This document shows, one piece after another, positions 32,818 to 41,170 of a stretch of 64,000 bases of DNA. The translations under genes were made by a program, and so were the position numbers. Position 1 is the stretch's first letter; every line of letters begins with the position of its first letter. Below the pieces are notes generated by a model, which saw only the letters and a list, made by a program, of their open reading frames with translations, was not told the DNA's origin and did not search any database. The stretch is from Amycolatopsis vancoresmycina (GTDB lineage: Bacteria; Actinomycetota; Actinomycetes; Mycobacteriales; Pseudonocardiaceae), in NCBI RefSeq assembly GCF_000716785.1, contig NZ_JNYY01000004.1:1-64000 (forward strand), given 5' to 3'.

Positions 32818-33812
32818 TTCTGCTCCGGGAACTCGAGGAGGTTGCCGCGGCCGTCGATGGTCCCGTTCGCCCGGTCGTAGGCGCCCAGGAGGTTCGACAG
32901 CGCGTTCGGCGCCGCGGTGAGCGCCTCGGACAGCGAGTCCTTCTGGTTAACCAGCACCTTCGTGACGTCGGCCAGCTTGTCCACATCGGACTGGACTTTG
33001 CCGCGGTTGTCCTTGATGAACGTCTGCACGACGCTCAGTGCCTGGGTCAGCTCGGTCAGCGCGCCGGAGAACTGGTCCCGCTGGTCGGCCAGCACCTTGC
33101 TCAGCGACGCGATCTGCGAGATGGCCTGCTTGACCTGCCCGTCGTTCGCCGCCAGCATCGCGGTGAACTTGCTGATGTTGTCGACCGAACCGAACAGGTC
33201 GTCCTTCGAATCGCTCGCGGCGCGGGCGAACTCGCCGAGGTTCTTGATCGCCTGCCCGATGGTCTGCCCGGTGCCGTTCAGGTAGTCCGCCGACCGGGTC
33301 AGAACCTCGCTCACCGCGCCGTCCTTGTTGGCGCCGTTCGGCCCGAGCACCGACATCAGCTGGTTGAGGCTGTGCAGGAGGTCGTCGACCTCGACCGGGG
33401 TCGCCGTGCGCTCCCGCGGGATCGACGAGCCGTCGGCCAGCGTGGGCCCGCCGTGGTAGACGGGTGTGAGCTGCACGTACCGGTCGGCGACCAGGCTCGG
33501 CGTGATGACGACGGCCCCGGCGTCGGCGGGCAGCTGGACCCCCGGCTTCAGCTTCATCGTCACCTTGACGTCGGTACCGTTTGGTTCCACTTTGGACACC
33601 GACCCGATCGCGACGCCGAGCACGCGCACGTCCGAGTTGGGATAAATGCCGACGGCGGCGGTGAAGTAGGCGTACAGGAGGCGCTCGGCGGGCGCGGTGA
33701 CCACCGGCCACGCCGCCGAGACGACGAGCGCGAGCACGACCCCGAGGGTGAGGGCCCGCATCCTGGTCCGCCGCCGCGCCGCCGCGCCCAGGTCGATCAG
33801 CTGGTGGGCCAT
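32814..33812 (-). CDS. mceD: MceD-type lipid-uptake subunit
   Basis: 332 residues. Transmembrane helix at ~20-40 (LGVVLALVVSAAWPVV), the MCE domain (AVGIYPNSDVRVLGVAIGSVSKVEPNG) and the VADRYVQLTPVYHGG segment, then a long coiled helical domain (SDSKDDLFGSVDNISKF). The start ATG shares one base with the mceC stop (TGATG). It should contribute one strand set to the heterohexameric MCE ring. Confidence 0.92.
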   Translation of the reverse strand: MAHQLIDLGAAARRRTRMRALTLGVVLALVVSAAWPVVTAPAERLLYAYFTAAVGIYPNSDVRVLGVAIGSVSKVEPNGTDVKVTMKLKPGVQLPADAGAVVITPSLVADRYVQLTPVYHGGPTLADGSSIPRERTATPVEVDDLLHSLNQLMSVLGPNGANKDGAVSEVLTRSADYLNGTGQTIGQAIKNLGEFARAASDSKDDLFGSVDNISKFTAMLAANDGQVKQAISQIASLSKVLADQRDQFSGALTELTQALSVVQTFIKDNRGKVQSDVDKLADVTKVLVNQKDSLSEALTAAPNALSNLLGAYDRANGTIDGRGNLLEFPEQK

Positions 33813-34807
33813 CAGCGTCCCCCGTTCTTCGGCGGCCGGCAGCTGCCCGGCGTGGTGCCGGTCGGGATCAGGCCGCAGATGTAGGTGTCGATCCACCGGC
33901 CGTTGCCGACGGCGTTGCCGAGCAGCCGGTAGAACGGGCCGGCCAGGCGCAGGCTGTCTTCGAGCTTCCCCTGGTTGCGCTGCAGCACGGTCGCGACGCG
34001 GTCGAGCTGGTCGAGCGCCGGGCCGAGCGTCTTCTGGTTCTCCGCAACCAGCCCGCGCAGCTGGATCGAGAGGTTCTTGATGCCGCTGAACAGCTGCGCG
34101 ATCGCGTCCTTGCGGGCGTTGAGCTCGGTGAGCAGCGTGTTGCCGTCCCGGATCAGCGTCTGGATCTGGTCGGACCGCTGCCCGAGCGTCTTCGACACCT
34201 GGTTGGTGTTCTGGAACAGCTTGACCAGCTCGTCGTCGCGGGACGCCAGCGTCTGCGAGAGCGCGGCGATGCCGTTGAACGCCGTCTTGACGTCGCTGGG
34301 CGCGGAGGCGCCGAGCGTGTCGGACAGCACTCGGAACGCCTCGGCGAGCTGGTCGGTGTCGATGGCGCCGACCGTGCTCGCCAGGTCGTTGAAGACCGCG
34401 GTGACGTCGTAGGGCGAACTCGTGCGCTCGGCCGGGATCGGCTGGTCCGGGTTCAGCTCGGCGTTGCCGACCGGGTCGAGCACGAGGTTCTTCTGGCCCA
34501 GCAACGTCTTGATCTTGATCGCCGCGGTCGTCCGGTTGCCCACCCACGTGTCGCGGACGCGGAACAGCACCTCGACGTGATCGCCGGCCAGCCGCACGTC
34601 GGTGACCTCGCCGACCTTCACCCCGGCGACGCGCACCTCGTCGTCCGGCCGGAGCCCGGCGGCCTCGCGGAACTCGGCCTGGTAGGTGGTGCCGCCGCCG
34701 ATCAGCGGCAGGTCGTCGGAGAAGAAGGTGGCGCTGCCGATCAGCGCCATGACCAGCGCGGTCACCGCGCCGACGGCGATCGGGTTGCGGCTGCGGAAGG
34801 GTTTCAC
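33812..34807 (-). CDS. mceC: MceC-type lipid-uptake subunit
   Basis: 331 residues from a GTG overlapping the mceB stop by 4 nt. Start VKPFRSRNPIAVGAVTALVMALIG supplies the membrane anchor. The MCE domain reads YQAEFREAAGLRPDDEVRVAGVKVGEVTDV and LGQKNLVLDPVG. A long helical domain follows, ending in a Cys pair (YICGLIP, GSCRPP). Gene order and length match MceC. Confidence 0.92.
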   Translation of the reverse strand: MKPFRSRNPIAVGAVTALVMALIGSATFFSDDLPLIGGGTTYQAEFREAAGLRPDDEVRVAGVKVGEVTDVRLAGDHVEVLFRVRDTWVGNRTTAAIKIKTLLGQKNLVLDPVGNAELNPDQPIPAERTSSPYDVTAVFNDLASTVGAIDTDQLAEAFRVLSDTLGASAPSDVKTAFNGIAALSQTLASRDDELVKLFQNTNQVSKTLGQRSDQIQTLIRDGNTLLTELNARKDAIAQLFSGIKNLSIQLRGLVAENQKTLGPALDQLDRVATVLQRNQGKLEDSLRLAGPFYRLLGNAVGNGRWIDTYICGLIPTGTTPGSCRPPKNGGR

Positions 34808-35820
34808 CGGCACCTCGCAGCCGTCACGGGGATGCCCGGCGGCGGGCCGCCGGGCGCGGGTTTCGCGTCGGTCCGCACCGCGCACAGGTAGAAGTTCGCC
34901 CACGAGCCGTAGGAGAACAGCGTGCCGATCCGGTCGAGCTTCTTCGGCAGGTTGTCGACGAACTGCTGGAACACCGGGGTGTTGTCGGCCAGGTTCTTCG
35001 ACAGGTCGCCGAGCGCGGTGATGCTGTCCTTGAGCGGCTGCCTGCCCTGTTGGAGCAGGCCGGCGGTCGCGGTGGTCAGCTCGCCGAGGCCGCCGATGGC
35101 CTGCCCGATCGGTTTCGCGTCCGCGGCGAGGCCGGTGACCAGCTGGGCGGTGGTGTCGACGAGCGTGTCGAACTGGTCGCCCTGGGCGTTCAGCGTGTCG
35201 AGCACGGTGTTGAGGTTGCCGATCACCTGGCCGATCAGCGCGTCCTTGCCCGCCAGGGTCGAGGTGAGCGACGCCGTGTGCCGCAGCAGGCTCTCGATCG
35301 TGCTGCCCTCCCCCTGCAGTACCTGGATGATCTCGAACGACAGCTGGTTGACGTCGTTCGGCGACAGCGCCTGGAAGAGCGGCTTGAAGCCGTTGAACAG
35401 CGCGGTGAGGTCGAGCGCCGGTTTGGTGCGTTCCAGCGGGATTTCCGCCCCTTCGGCGAGCGTCGGTGACGTGTCGGTGGCGCCCGGGTCGATCGAGAGG
35501 TACCGCTGCCCGACCAGGTTGCGGTAGCGGATGGTGACCGAGGCCGACGCGGTGAGCCGGTGCGCGCGGCCGACCGAGAACGCGACGTCGGCCAGGCGGT
35601 GCTCGACCACCCGCACCGCATCGACCTGGCCGATCCGGACCCCGGCCACGCGCACTTCGTCGCCGGGGTTGACCGAGGTCGCGTCGGTGAAGCGGGCGGT
35701 GTAGCCGATCGTCGCCCCGACGCCGGAGTTGGCGATCGTGATCGCGAGCACGGCCGTCGCAGCCGCGGTGACCAGGAAGAAGATCAGGCCCTTGACAGCG
35801 GTCCCCACGACGCTCCTCAT
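34804..35820 (-). CDS. mceB: MceB-type lipid-uptake subunit
   Basis: 338 residues. Transmembrane helix ~10-32 (GLIFFLVTAAATAVLAITIA), then the MCE domain (YTARFTDATSVNPGDEVRVAGVRIGQVDAVRV; NLVGQRYLSIDPG) and a helical domain ending with FSYGSWANFYLCAV, a common MceB C-terminal motif. It overlaps mceA and mceC by 4 nt. Role: subunit of the extracytoplasmic lipid tunnel. Confidence 0.93.
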   Translation of the reverse strand: MRSVVGTAVKGLIFFLVTAAATAVLAITIANSGVGATIGYTARFTDATSVNPGDEVRVAGVRIGQVDAVRVVEHRLADVAFSVGRAHRLTASASVTIRYRNLVGQRYLSIDPGATDTSPTLAEGAEIPLERTKPALDLTALFNGFKPLFQALSPNDVNQLSFEIIQVLQGEGSTIESLLRHTASLTSTLAGKDALIGQVIGNLNTVLDTLNAQGDQFDTLVDTTAQLVTGLAADAKPIGQAIGGLGELTTATAGLLQQGRQPLKDSITALGDLSKNLADNTPVFQQFVDNLPKKLDRIGTLFSYGSWANFYLCAVRTDAKPAPGGPPPGIPVTAARCR

Positions 35821-37013
35821 CGGACGGTCACCTCCGTCCCGCGCAGCGCCGGTCCGATGAGGACACTGCTCCAGTCGGGCACGTCACCCAGCGCCGGGCG
35901 CAGGAGTTCCGCGACCAGCTGCCGTTCGCCGGGTGAGTTCGCCGGGCCGAGATCGCCGTCGGCCGGGCCCGCGGCCGCCGCGCCGCCGCCGTAGCACTTC
36001 GGGCCGCCGGTGGCGTCGAACCGCGGGGTGTCCCGGCCGGGGACGTACTTCTCGCGCGGGTCCTGCACGGTGAGCTTCACGTGCAGGCCGGGTTCGTTCG
36101 TACCCTTGCCGAGGGCCTGCTCCATCAGCGGCTTGAGCCGGTTGACCGCGTCGAACAGGCACGGGAACTCCGGCGAATACCGCGACAGCAGTTCCAGGGT
36201 GGGCCGGCTCGCGGCGGCGACGCCGATGAGGTTGTCCTTGTTCTTCCGCAGGAACTCGTTCAGGTGGCCGGTGGCGCTGGTGACGCTCGAGTAGAGGCTG
36301 TCGAGATCGGCCCGGGTGTCCACAATGGTCTTAGCCGTGGTCGCGAGGTCGGAGAGCGCTTGCAGGATGTCCGGGGCGGCGCCGGTGTAGACGTCGGCCG
36401 CGTTCGCGAGCCCGGTGACGTCGGCCTTGAACTGCGGCATCAGCGGGTTCACCTGCCCCAGGAGGTCCTGCAGCCGGACGATGCTGTCGCCGAGCGGTTT
36501 CCCGCGGTTGTCGAGGGCCTGGGAGATCGCGCCGAGCGAGCTGTTCAGCTTCTGCGGCTGGACCGCGCGCAGCAGCGGCAGCAGGTCGCCGAGGACGCGT
36601 TCCAGTTCGATCGCGTTCGTGGAGTGGTCCTGCCCGATGACGTCACCCGCCCTGAGTGTCCCCCGTGGACTGACCGGCAGGACGAGGTTGACGTACCGCT
36701 CGCCGAACACCGTCTTCGGCAGCAGCCGCGCGGACACGTTCCCCGGCAGCGTCCCGATCTTCGCCGGGTCGAGCGCGAGGTCGATCTCGGCGCCGGTGCG
36801 GGTGCTGCGCACCGCCCTGACCTCGCCGAACGGCACGCCCTTCACCTTGACCTCGGCGGTCGGCGCGAGCTGGTTGCCGACCCGGTCCGCCCGCAGGGTC
36901 ACGAGCTCGGCGTCGTCGAAGTCCTTGTCGTAGATGGCGACCGCGAGCCAGCCGAGCAGGACGAGCACGCCGAGGAAGGCGACCCCGGCGAGCTGCGTGC
37001 GGAACCGGCTCAT
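35817..37013 (-). CDS. mceA: MceA-type lipid-uptake subunit
   Basis: 398 residues. The N-terminal helix FRTQLAGVAFLGVLVLLGWL anchors it. The MCE domain follows (VTLRADRVGNQLAPTAEVKVKGVPFGEVRAV; FGERYVNLVLP), then a helical domain and a Gly/Ala/Pro-rich tail. The ATG overlaps the yrbEB stop (ATGA). As first mce gene after the permeases it is assigned MceA. The substrate class cannot be told from sequence; related operons import sterols, fatty acids or mycolates. Confidence 0.92.
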   Translation of the reverse strand: MSRFRTQLAGVAFLGVLVLLGWLAVAIYDKDFDDAELVTLRADRVGNQLAPTAEVKVKGVPFGEVRAVRSTRTGAEIDLALDPAKIGTLPGNVSARLLPKTVFGERYVNLVLPVSPRGTLRAGDVIGQDHSTNAIELERVLGDLLPLLRAVQPQKLNSSLGAISQALDNRGKPLGDSIVRLQDLLGQVNPLMPQFKADVTGLANAADVYTGAAPDILQALSDLATTAKTIVDTRADLDSLYSSVTSATGHLNEFLRKNKDNLIGVAAASRPTLELLSRYSPEFPCLFDAVNRLKPLMEQALGKGTNEPGLHVKLTVQDPREKYVPGRDTPRFDATGGPKCYGGGAAAAGPADGDLGPANSPGERQLVAELLRPALGDVPDWSSVLIGPALRGTEVTVR

Positions 37014-37825
37014 CCGGACACCTTCACGGTGGTCGTCGCACCCCAGATGGCCAGGGACAGGAACAGGTCGAGCACGCTGATCAGCACGATCGACGTCCGC
37101 ACGGCCCGGCCCACCGCCACGCCGACTCCGGCCGGGCCGCCGCTGGCGCGGTAGCCGTAGAAGCAGTGCGTCAGGATCACACCGACGCTGAAGACCAGCA
37201 CCTTGCCGAACGACCACAGCACATCGCCGGGCGGCAGGAACAGCGTGAAGTAGTGGTCGTAGGTGCCGCCGGACTGTCCGAAGAAGACGACCGTGGTCAG
37301 CCGCGAGCCGAGGTAGGAGATCAGCAGCCCGACCACGTACAGCGGGATGATCGCGATGAACCCGGCGACGATCCGGGTGGTGACCAGGTACGGCATGCTC
37401 CGCACGGCCATCACCTCCAGCGCGTCGATCTCTTCGGAAATCCGCATCGCGCCCAGCTGCGCGGTGAACCCACTGCCCACAGTGGACGAAAGAGCCAGCC
37501 CGGCGACCAGCGGCGCGATCTCGCGCGTGTTGAAGTACGCGGTCAGGAAGCCGGTCATCGCCGAGATGTTGATCTGGTTCAGCGCGCTGAACCCCTGCAG
37601 GCCCACGGTGACGCCGGTGAACACGCACAGCCCGACCATCACGCCGATCGTGCCGCCGATCACCGCGAGCGCACCGCTGCCGAACGTCACCTCGGCCAGC
37701 AGCCGCACCACTTCACGGAAGTAGCGCGTGACGGCGACGGGGACGGCGGCGAGCGCGCGGAGGTAGAAGAGCAGCTGGTCGCCGAGGTCGAACAGCCGGT
37801 CGCCGGGTTTGCCGAGGACGGTCAC
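37010..37825 (-). CDS. yrbEB: YrbEB-type Mce permease (MlaE family)
   Basis: 271 residues with five to six transmembrane helices of the MlaE permease fold. Typical segments are MTGFLTAYFNTREIAPLVAGLALSSTVGSGFTAQLG and the EIDALEVMAVR motif, thought to couple to the MceG ATPase. GTG start directly follows the yrbEA stop. Together with YrbEA it should form the inner-membrane heterodimer for lipid import. The ATPase is not in this window. Confidence 0.93.
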   Translation of the reverse strand: MTVLGKPGDRLFDLGDQLLFYLRALAAVPVAVTRYFREVVRLLAEVTFGSGALAVIGGTIGVMVGLCVFTGVTVGLQGFSALNQINISAMTGFLTAYFNTREIAPLVAGLALSSTVGSGFTAQLGAMRISEEIDALEVMAVRSMPYLVTTRIVAGFIAIIPLYVVGLLISYLGSRLTTVVFFGQSGGTYDHYFTLFLPPGDVLWSFGKVLVFSVGVILTHCFYGYRASGGPAGVGVAVGRAVRTSIVLISVLDLFLSLAIWGATTTVKVSG

Positions 37826-38620
37826 TCAGGTTCCCTTCGCCGGGACGAGCTGCAGGTACAGCGCGGTGAGCACGGTGTTGACGAAGAACAGCAGCAGGAA
37901 CGTGATGACGACGGACTGGTTGACGACGTCGCCGACGCCCTTGGGGCCGCCCTTGGGGTTCAGGCCGCGGTAGGCCGCGACCACCCCGGCGAGGTAGCCG
38001 AAGATGACGGCCTTGATCGAGCTGACGACGAGGTCGGGCAGCTGCGCGAGGGCGTTGAAACTGGCCAGGTAGGCGCCGGGGGTGCCGCCCTGCACGATCA
38101 CGTTGAAGAAGTAGCCCCCGAGCACGCCGACCACGCTGACCAGGCCGTTCAGCAGCACGGACACCCCGACGGCGGCCTGCACGCGCGGCACGACCAGCCG
38201 GTGGATCGGCGAGACGCCGAGCACCTCCATCGCCGCGATCTCCTCGCGGATGGTGCGCGCGCCGAGGTCGGCGCAGATCGCGCTGCCGCCCGCGCCGGCG
38301 ATGATCAGGGTGGTCACGATCGGGCTCGCCTGCTGCACGACGGCCAGCACGCTCGCCGCGCCGTTGAACTGCTGGGCGCCGATCTGGCTGGTGAGCGACC
38401 CGAGCTGCAGCGAAATGACCGCGCCGAACGGGATGGAGACCAGGATCGCCGGCGCGATGGACACGCTGGCGATGAACCAGAACTGCTGGACGAACTCCCG
38501 GACCTGGTACGGGCGGCGGAGCATGGCGACGAGGACGTCGAGGCCCATCGCGCACATCCGGCCGAATTCGCGCAGGCCGTTCGCGGCCTTCTGCGGCGCT
38601 TCGCTGAGGAACGTCGTCAT
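37826..38620 (-). CDS. yrbEA: YrbEA-type Mce permease (MlaE family)
   Basis: 264 residues of the MlaE fold. Helical segments include VSIAPAILVSIPFGAVISLQLG and IVTTLIIAGAGGSAICADLG, and the coupling motif reads REEIAAMEVLGV. It pairs with YrbEB. The ATG overlaps by 4 nt the stop of the secreted protein upstream, which places two secreted proteins at the head of the mce operon; this is not the standard layout. Confidence 0.93.
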   Translation of the reverse strand: MTTFLSEAPQKAANGLREFGRMCAMGLDVLVAMLRRPYQVREFVQQFWFIASVSIAPAILVSIPFGAVISLQLGSLTSQIGAQQFNGAASVLAVVQQASPIVTTLIIAGAGGSAICADLGARTIREEIAAMEVLGVSPIHRLVVPRVQAAVGVSVLLNGLVSVVGVLGGYFFNVIVQGGTPGAYLASFNALAQLPDLVVSSIKAVIFGYLAGVVAAYRGLNPKGGPKGVGDVVNQSVVITFLLLFFVNTVLTALYLQLVPAKGT

Positions 38621-39336
38621 GGCTTGCACCCGGAGCTGAAGCAGCGCAGCTGGAGGTTCGAGACGAAGGTGTTGCCCGGCCCGGAAACCAGGCCGGTGAG
38701 CAACCGGCTGACGTCCTCGTGGCCGACACACCCGGCGAACGGCGGTGTGGTAAAGGTCGACGTCACCTTCACCGGCGGGGCGGGCGGGGAGATCGGCACC
38801 AGCGCCTTGATCGTGACGGCCGCGGGCTGGGCCGTCCGGCAGTCCGAGCCGACGTCGAGCGGGTGACCGTCCACTTCGACGTCCGAGAGCTTGATGAACA
38901 CCTTCGCGGTCACGTCGGTGTCGGCGCAGATGTTCGTCTGCGTGGCCTTGCAGTCCTTGTCTTTTCCCGTGTGGACGGTGGCCGTTCCGGCTGCGTCGCC
39001 GTCCGGGACGATCTCGACCCGGCCGGTGGTGGCCATGAACCGGAACGCGACGAAGTAGCCGTCCGCCGGCGGGATGGCGAGCTTGCCGGTGATCGGCACG
39101 GTGCTGGTCAGGCCGCCGAGGAAGCCGTCGAAGGTGCCCGGCGGGAAGGCGATGTCGGAGCCGAGCTTGGCCACGTGGCTCGTGGTCGGCTGCTGCGCGT
39201 CCCCGAGCGTGAACCCGAAGGGGATCTGCGTCGCCGCCTGGGGCACCGGGGCGTTCCCGCCCGGCGCGGCTTGCGCGGCGCCGAGCGAGAACGCGGCCAC
39301 TGCCAGCACGAGCGGCAGTGCGTATCGGGTCAGCAT
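38617..39336 (-). CDS. Secreted protein of the mce operon, distantly DUF6801-like
   Basis: 239 residues with a Sec signal (ALPLVLAVAAFSLGAAQAAPG). The mature part is beta-rich with five to six Cys. Its end (CVGHEDVSRLLTGLVSGPGNTFVSNLQLRC) matches the end of the upstream DUF6801-like protein (CGFLTGLITGITSGPGN), suggesting a diverged relative of that C-terminal domain. The start ATG is 8 nt after the upstream stop and the stop overlaps yrbEA, so it is firmly within the operon. A role as an outer-face lipid-capture or envelope factor is inferred. Confidence 0.75.
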   Translation of the reverse strand: MLTRYALPLVLAVAAFSLGAAQAAPGGNAPVPQAATQIPFGFTLGDAQQPTTSHVAKLGSDIAFPPGTFDGFLGGLTSTVPITGKLAIPPADGYFVAFRFMATTGRVEIVPDGDAAGTATVHTGKDKDCKATQTNICADTDVTAKVFIKLSDVEVDGHPLDVGSDCRTAQPAAVTIKALVPISPPAPPVKVTSTFTTPPFAGCVGHEDVSRLLTGLVSGPGNTFVSNLQLRCFSSGCKP

Positions 39337-39344
39337 TGTCCAGT

Positions 39345-40919
39345 TCACTTCTTGGTGAGGGTCACGTCCAGCTTGTTGCCGGGGCCGGAGGTGATGCCGG
39401 TGATCAGGCCGGTCAGGAAGCCGCAGCCGGTGAACGGCGGGATGCCGTAGGTCGCGGTCAGCTTGCCGCCCTTGAGCGGGTCGAACCCGGGCGCCGAGGT
39501 GAGCGGGACGTCCGCGGGCTTGACCGTGTGGCACGACTTCGACGACAGGATCGGGAAGCCGAACACGCGGACCTTGGTGAGCTGGACGTCGACCTGGGCG
39601 TTCGCCTTGACCGAGCCCGCGGTGAGCGTGCCGTTGATCGCGCCGGCCTGGACGAGCTTCACCGTCGCCGACGCCGGGATGAAGCCGAGGACGCGGAAGT
39701 TCACGTCGGACTTCGGCAGCGCGAGCTGGGCGCCGAACTTGCCGGAGGCCGCGTCGAGCTTCGCGTCCAGGGTGCCCGGGCCGAGCGGCAGCGTGGCGTG
39801 CAGCTGCTTGAGGAACGACTTGCCCTTGACCGAGTACTTGACGTCGATGCCGCCCGGCGGGGTGGTCGGCTGGGTCGTCGGTGTGGTCGGTTCCGTGGTC
39901 GGGGTCGTCGGCGTGGTCGGCTCGGTGGTCGGCGTGGTCGGTTCCGTTGTCGGAGTCGTGGGCTCCGTGGTCGGCGTCGTCGGTTCCGTCGTCGGCGTGG
40001 TCGGCTCGGTCGTCGGAGTCGTCGGCTCCGTTGTGGGTGTGGTCGGTTCCGTCGTGGGAGTCGTGGGCTCGGTGGTCGGCGTCGTCGGCTCAGTGGTCGG
40101 CGTCGTGGGTTCGGTCGTCGGCGTCGTCGGTTCCGTGGTCGGCGTCGTCGGCTCGGTCGTCGGCGTCGTCGGCGTCGGCGTCGTCGGTTCCGTCGTCGGG
40201 GTCGTCGGAGTCGTCGGCGCGGTGGTCGGCGTCGTGGGCTCGGTCGTCGGGGTCGTGGGCGTGGTCGGGGTCGTCGGCGTGGCCGGGGTCGTGGTGCCGC
40301 CCGCCGGCTTGATCTCGAACGTGCCCAGCTGCTGGTTCTGGCCCGGGACGGCGACGCAGTCCGAGGTGAACGTGCCGAGGTCGGTCGGCTGGCCGTCCGC
40401 GGTCCGCGGCGTCATCGTGGTGCTGAAGTTCCCGACCGTCACCGACGCCGTGCCGGGGCTGGGGAACGTCACCGCCGGCGCCTTGCCGCTGCTCTTGACG
40501 TGGAACGCGCCCGACGGCGGCACCGGCGTCGACGCGATCGTCAGCGGCAGGTTCAGGTTCAGCGTCTTGTCGACCGGGTACTTGAGCACGGCCGCGGCCT
40601 TGGCCGAGCCGTCCAGCGACGTGGCACCGACCAGCGCGAGGCCCTCGGTGGCGGTCTCCGGCACGGTGACGTCGACGTCGAAGGTGATCGGCGTCGACGA
40701 GGCGCCCGCGACGGCGTTGTCCGGCAGGTTGGTGTCGATCTTCACCGACAGCACCTGGTCGCCGATGAGCGGGAACGGGCAGTTGTAGTTGAGCGTCAGG
40801 CTCACCGGGGCGGCCTGCGTCGGGCCGGCGCCGACGAGCGCGACGGTCGCCGCCACGCCCGCGGCGGTCGCGACGGCGAGACCGTAGGCGGGCTTTCTCG
40901 ACTTCCACGAAAACTTCAC
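39345..40919 (-). CDS. Secreted DUF6801-like protein with Thr-Glu-Pro repeat linker (copy C), first gene of the mce operon
   Basis: 524 residues from GTG (GAGGTGA upstream). Signal peptide ~1-36, then the family start LNYNCPFPLIGDQ. The N-terminal domain (~37-205) and C-terminal domain (~345-524) align with copies A and B. Between them lies ~140 residues built from about fifteen TTEPTTP units. The end CGFLTGLITGITSGPGNKLDVTLTKK is shared with copy B and the next gene. Rigid acidic Pro/Thr linkers commonly span the cell wall. Leading the mce operon suggests a cell-surface lipid-binding or delivery role, inferred from context. Confidence 0.8.
   Translation of the reverse strand: MKFSWKSRKPAYGLAVATAAGVAATVALVGAGPTQAAPVSLTLNYNCPFPLIGDQVLSVKIDTNLPDNAVAGASSTPITFDVDVTVPETATEGLALVGATSLDGSAKAAAVLKYPVDKTLNLNLPLTIASTPVPPSGAFHVKSSGKAPAVTFPSPGTASVTVGNFSTTMTPRTADGQPTDLGTFTSDCVAVPGQNQQLGTFEIKPAGGTTTPATPTTPTTPTTPTTEPTTPTTAPTTPTTPTTEPTTPTPTTPTTEPTTPTTEPTTPTTEPTTPTTEPTTPTTEPTTPTTEPTTPTTEPTTPTTEPTTPTTEPTTPTTEPTTPTTEPTTPTTEPTTPTTPTTEPTTPTTQPTTPPGGIDVKYSVKGKSFLKQLHATLPLGPGTLDAKLDAASGKFGAQLALPKSDVNFRVLGFIPASATVKLVQAGAINGTLTAGSVKANAQVDVQLTKVRVFGFPILSSKSCHTVKPADVPLTSAPGFDPLKGGKLTATYGIPPFTGCGFLTGLITGITSGPGNKLDVTLTKK
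39850..40295. repeat. 21-bp tandem repeat (VNTR-like) encoding TTEPTTP units
   Basis: On the plus strand the unit is a variant of GTCGGCGTCGTCGGTTCCGT, read on the minus strand as TTEPTTP. About fifteen copies with synonymous drift lie in tandem, with irregular units (TTAPTTP, TPTTP) at one end. Tandem units of this length are prone to copy-number change. A CRISPR array is excluded because there are no unique spacers. Confidence 0.85.
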
Positions 40920-41170
40920 GGCTCGTCACCTCGGGAAATGGGGGAATTTCGGCAAAGCTACCTCTGCGTTTCCGGCGGAACAAGCGGCCCACGATTCTTT
41001 GTCACACGCATGGCATGCGCCGACGCCCGAACGATCACGCAGGTCAGGGCTTATCACGCGGAGACGATTCCATTCCGCGAAAATTATCACGCGTCCGGCG
41101 AATGGTGTCGATCTTCTTGCACGGGAACACACGTCCCGATACCTTTCACCAGGCAAGGAAAGGAGCGGCC
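40920..41170. promoter_or_regulatory. Divergent region between the mce operon and the ABC exporter
   Basis: No gene. TTGTCACAC at 40999-41007 matches the site at 18148-18156 upstream of DUF6801-like copy B. CGCATG and CATGCG (41007-41012 and 41014-41019) form a 6-bp dyad beside it. ATCACGC(G) occurs at 41034, 41053 and 41086. These are candidate operators for the mce operon or exporter. No confident promoter hexamers are seen. Confidence 0.4.

Noticed and set aside
39850..40295. CRISPR-like periodic repeat
   Set aside because: The periodicity is a 21-bp in-frame tandem repeat encoding TTEPTTP with no spacers.
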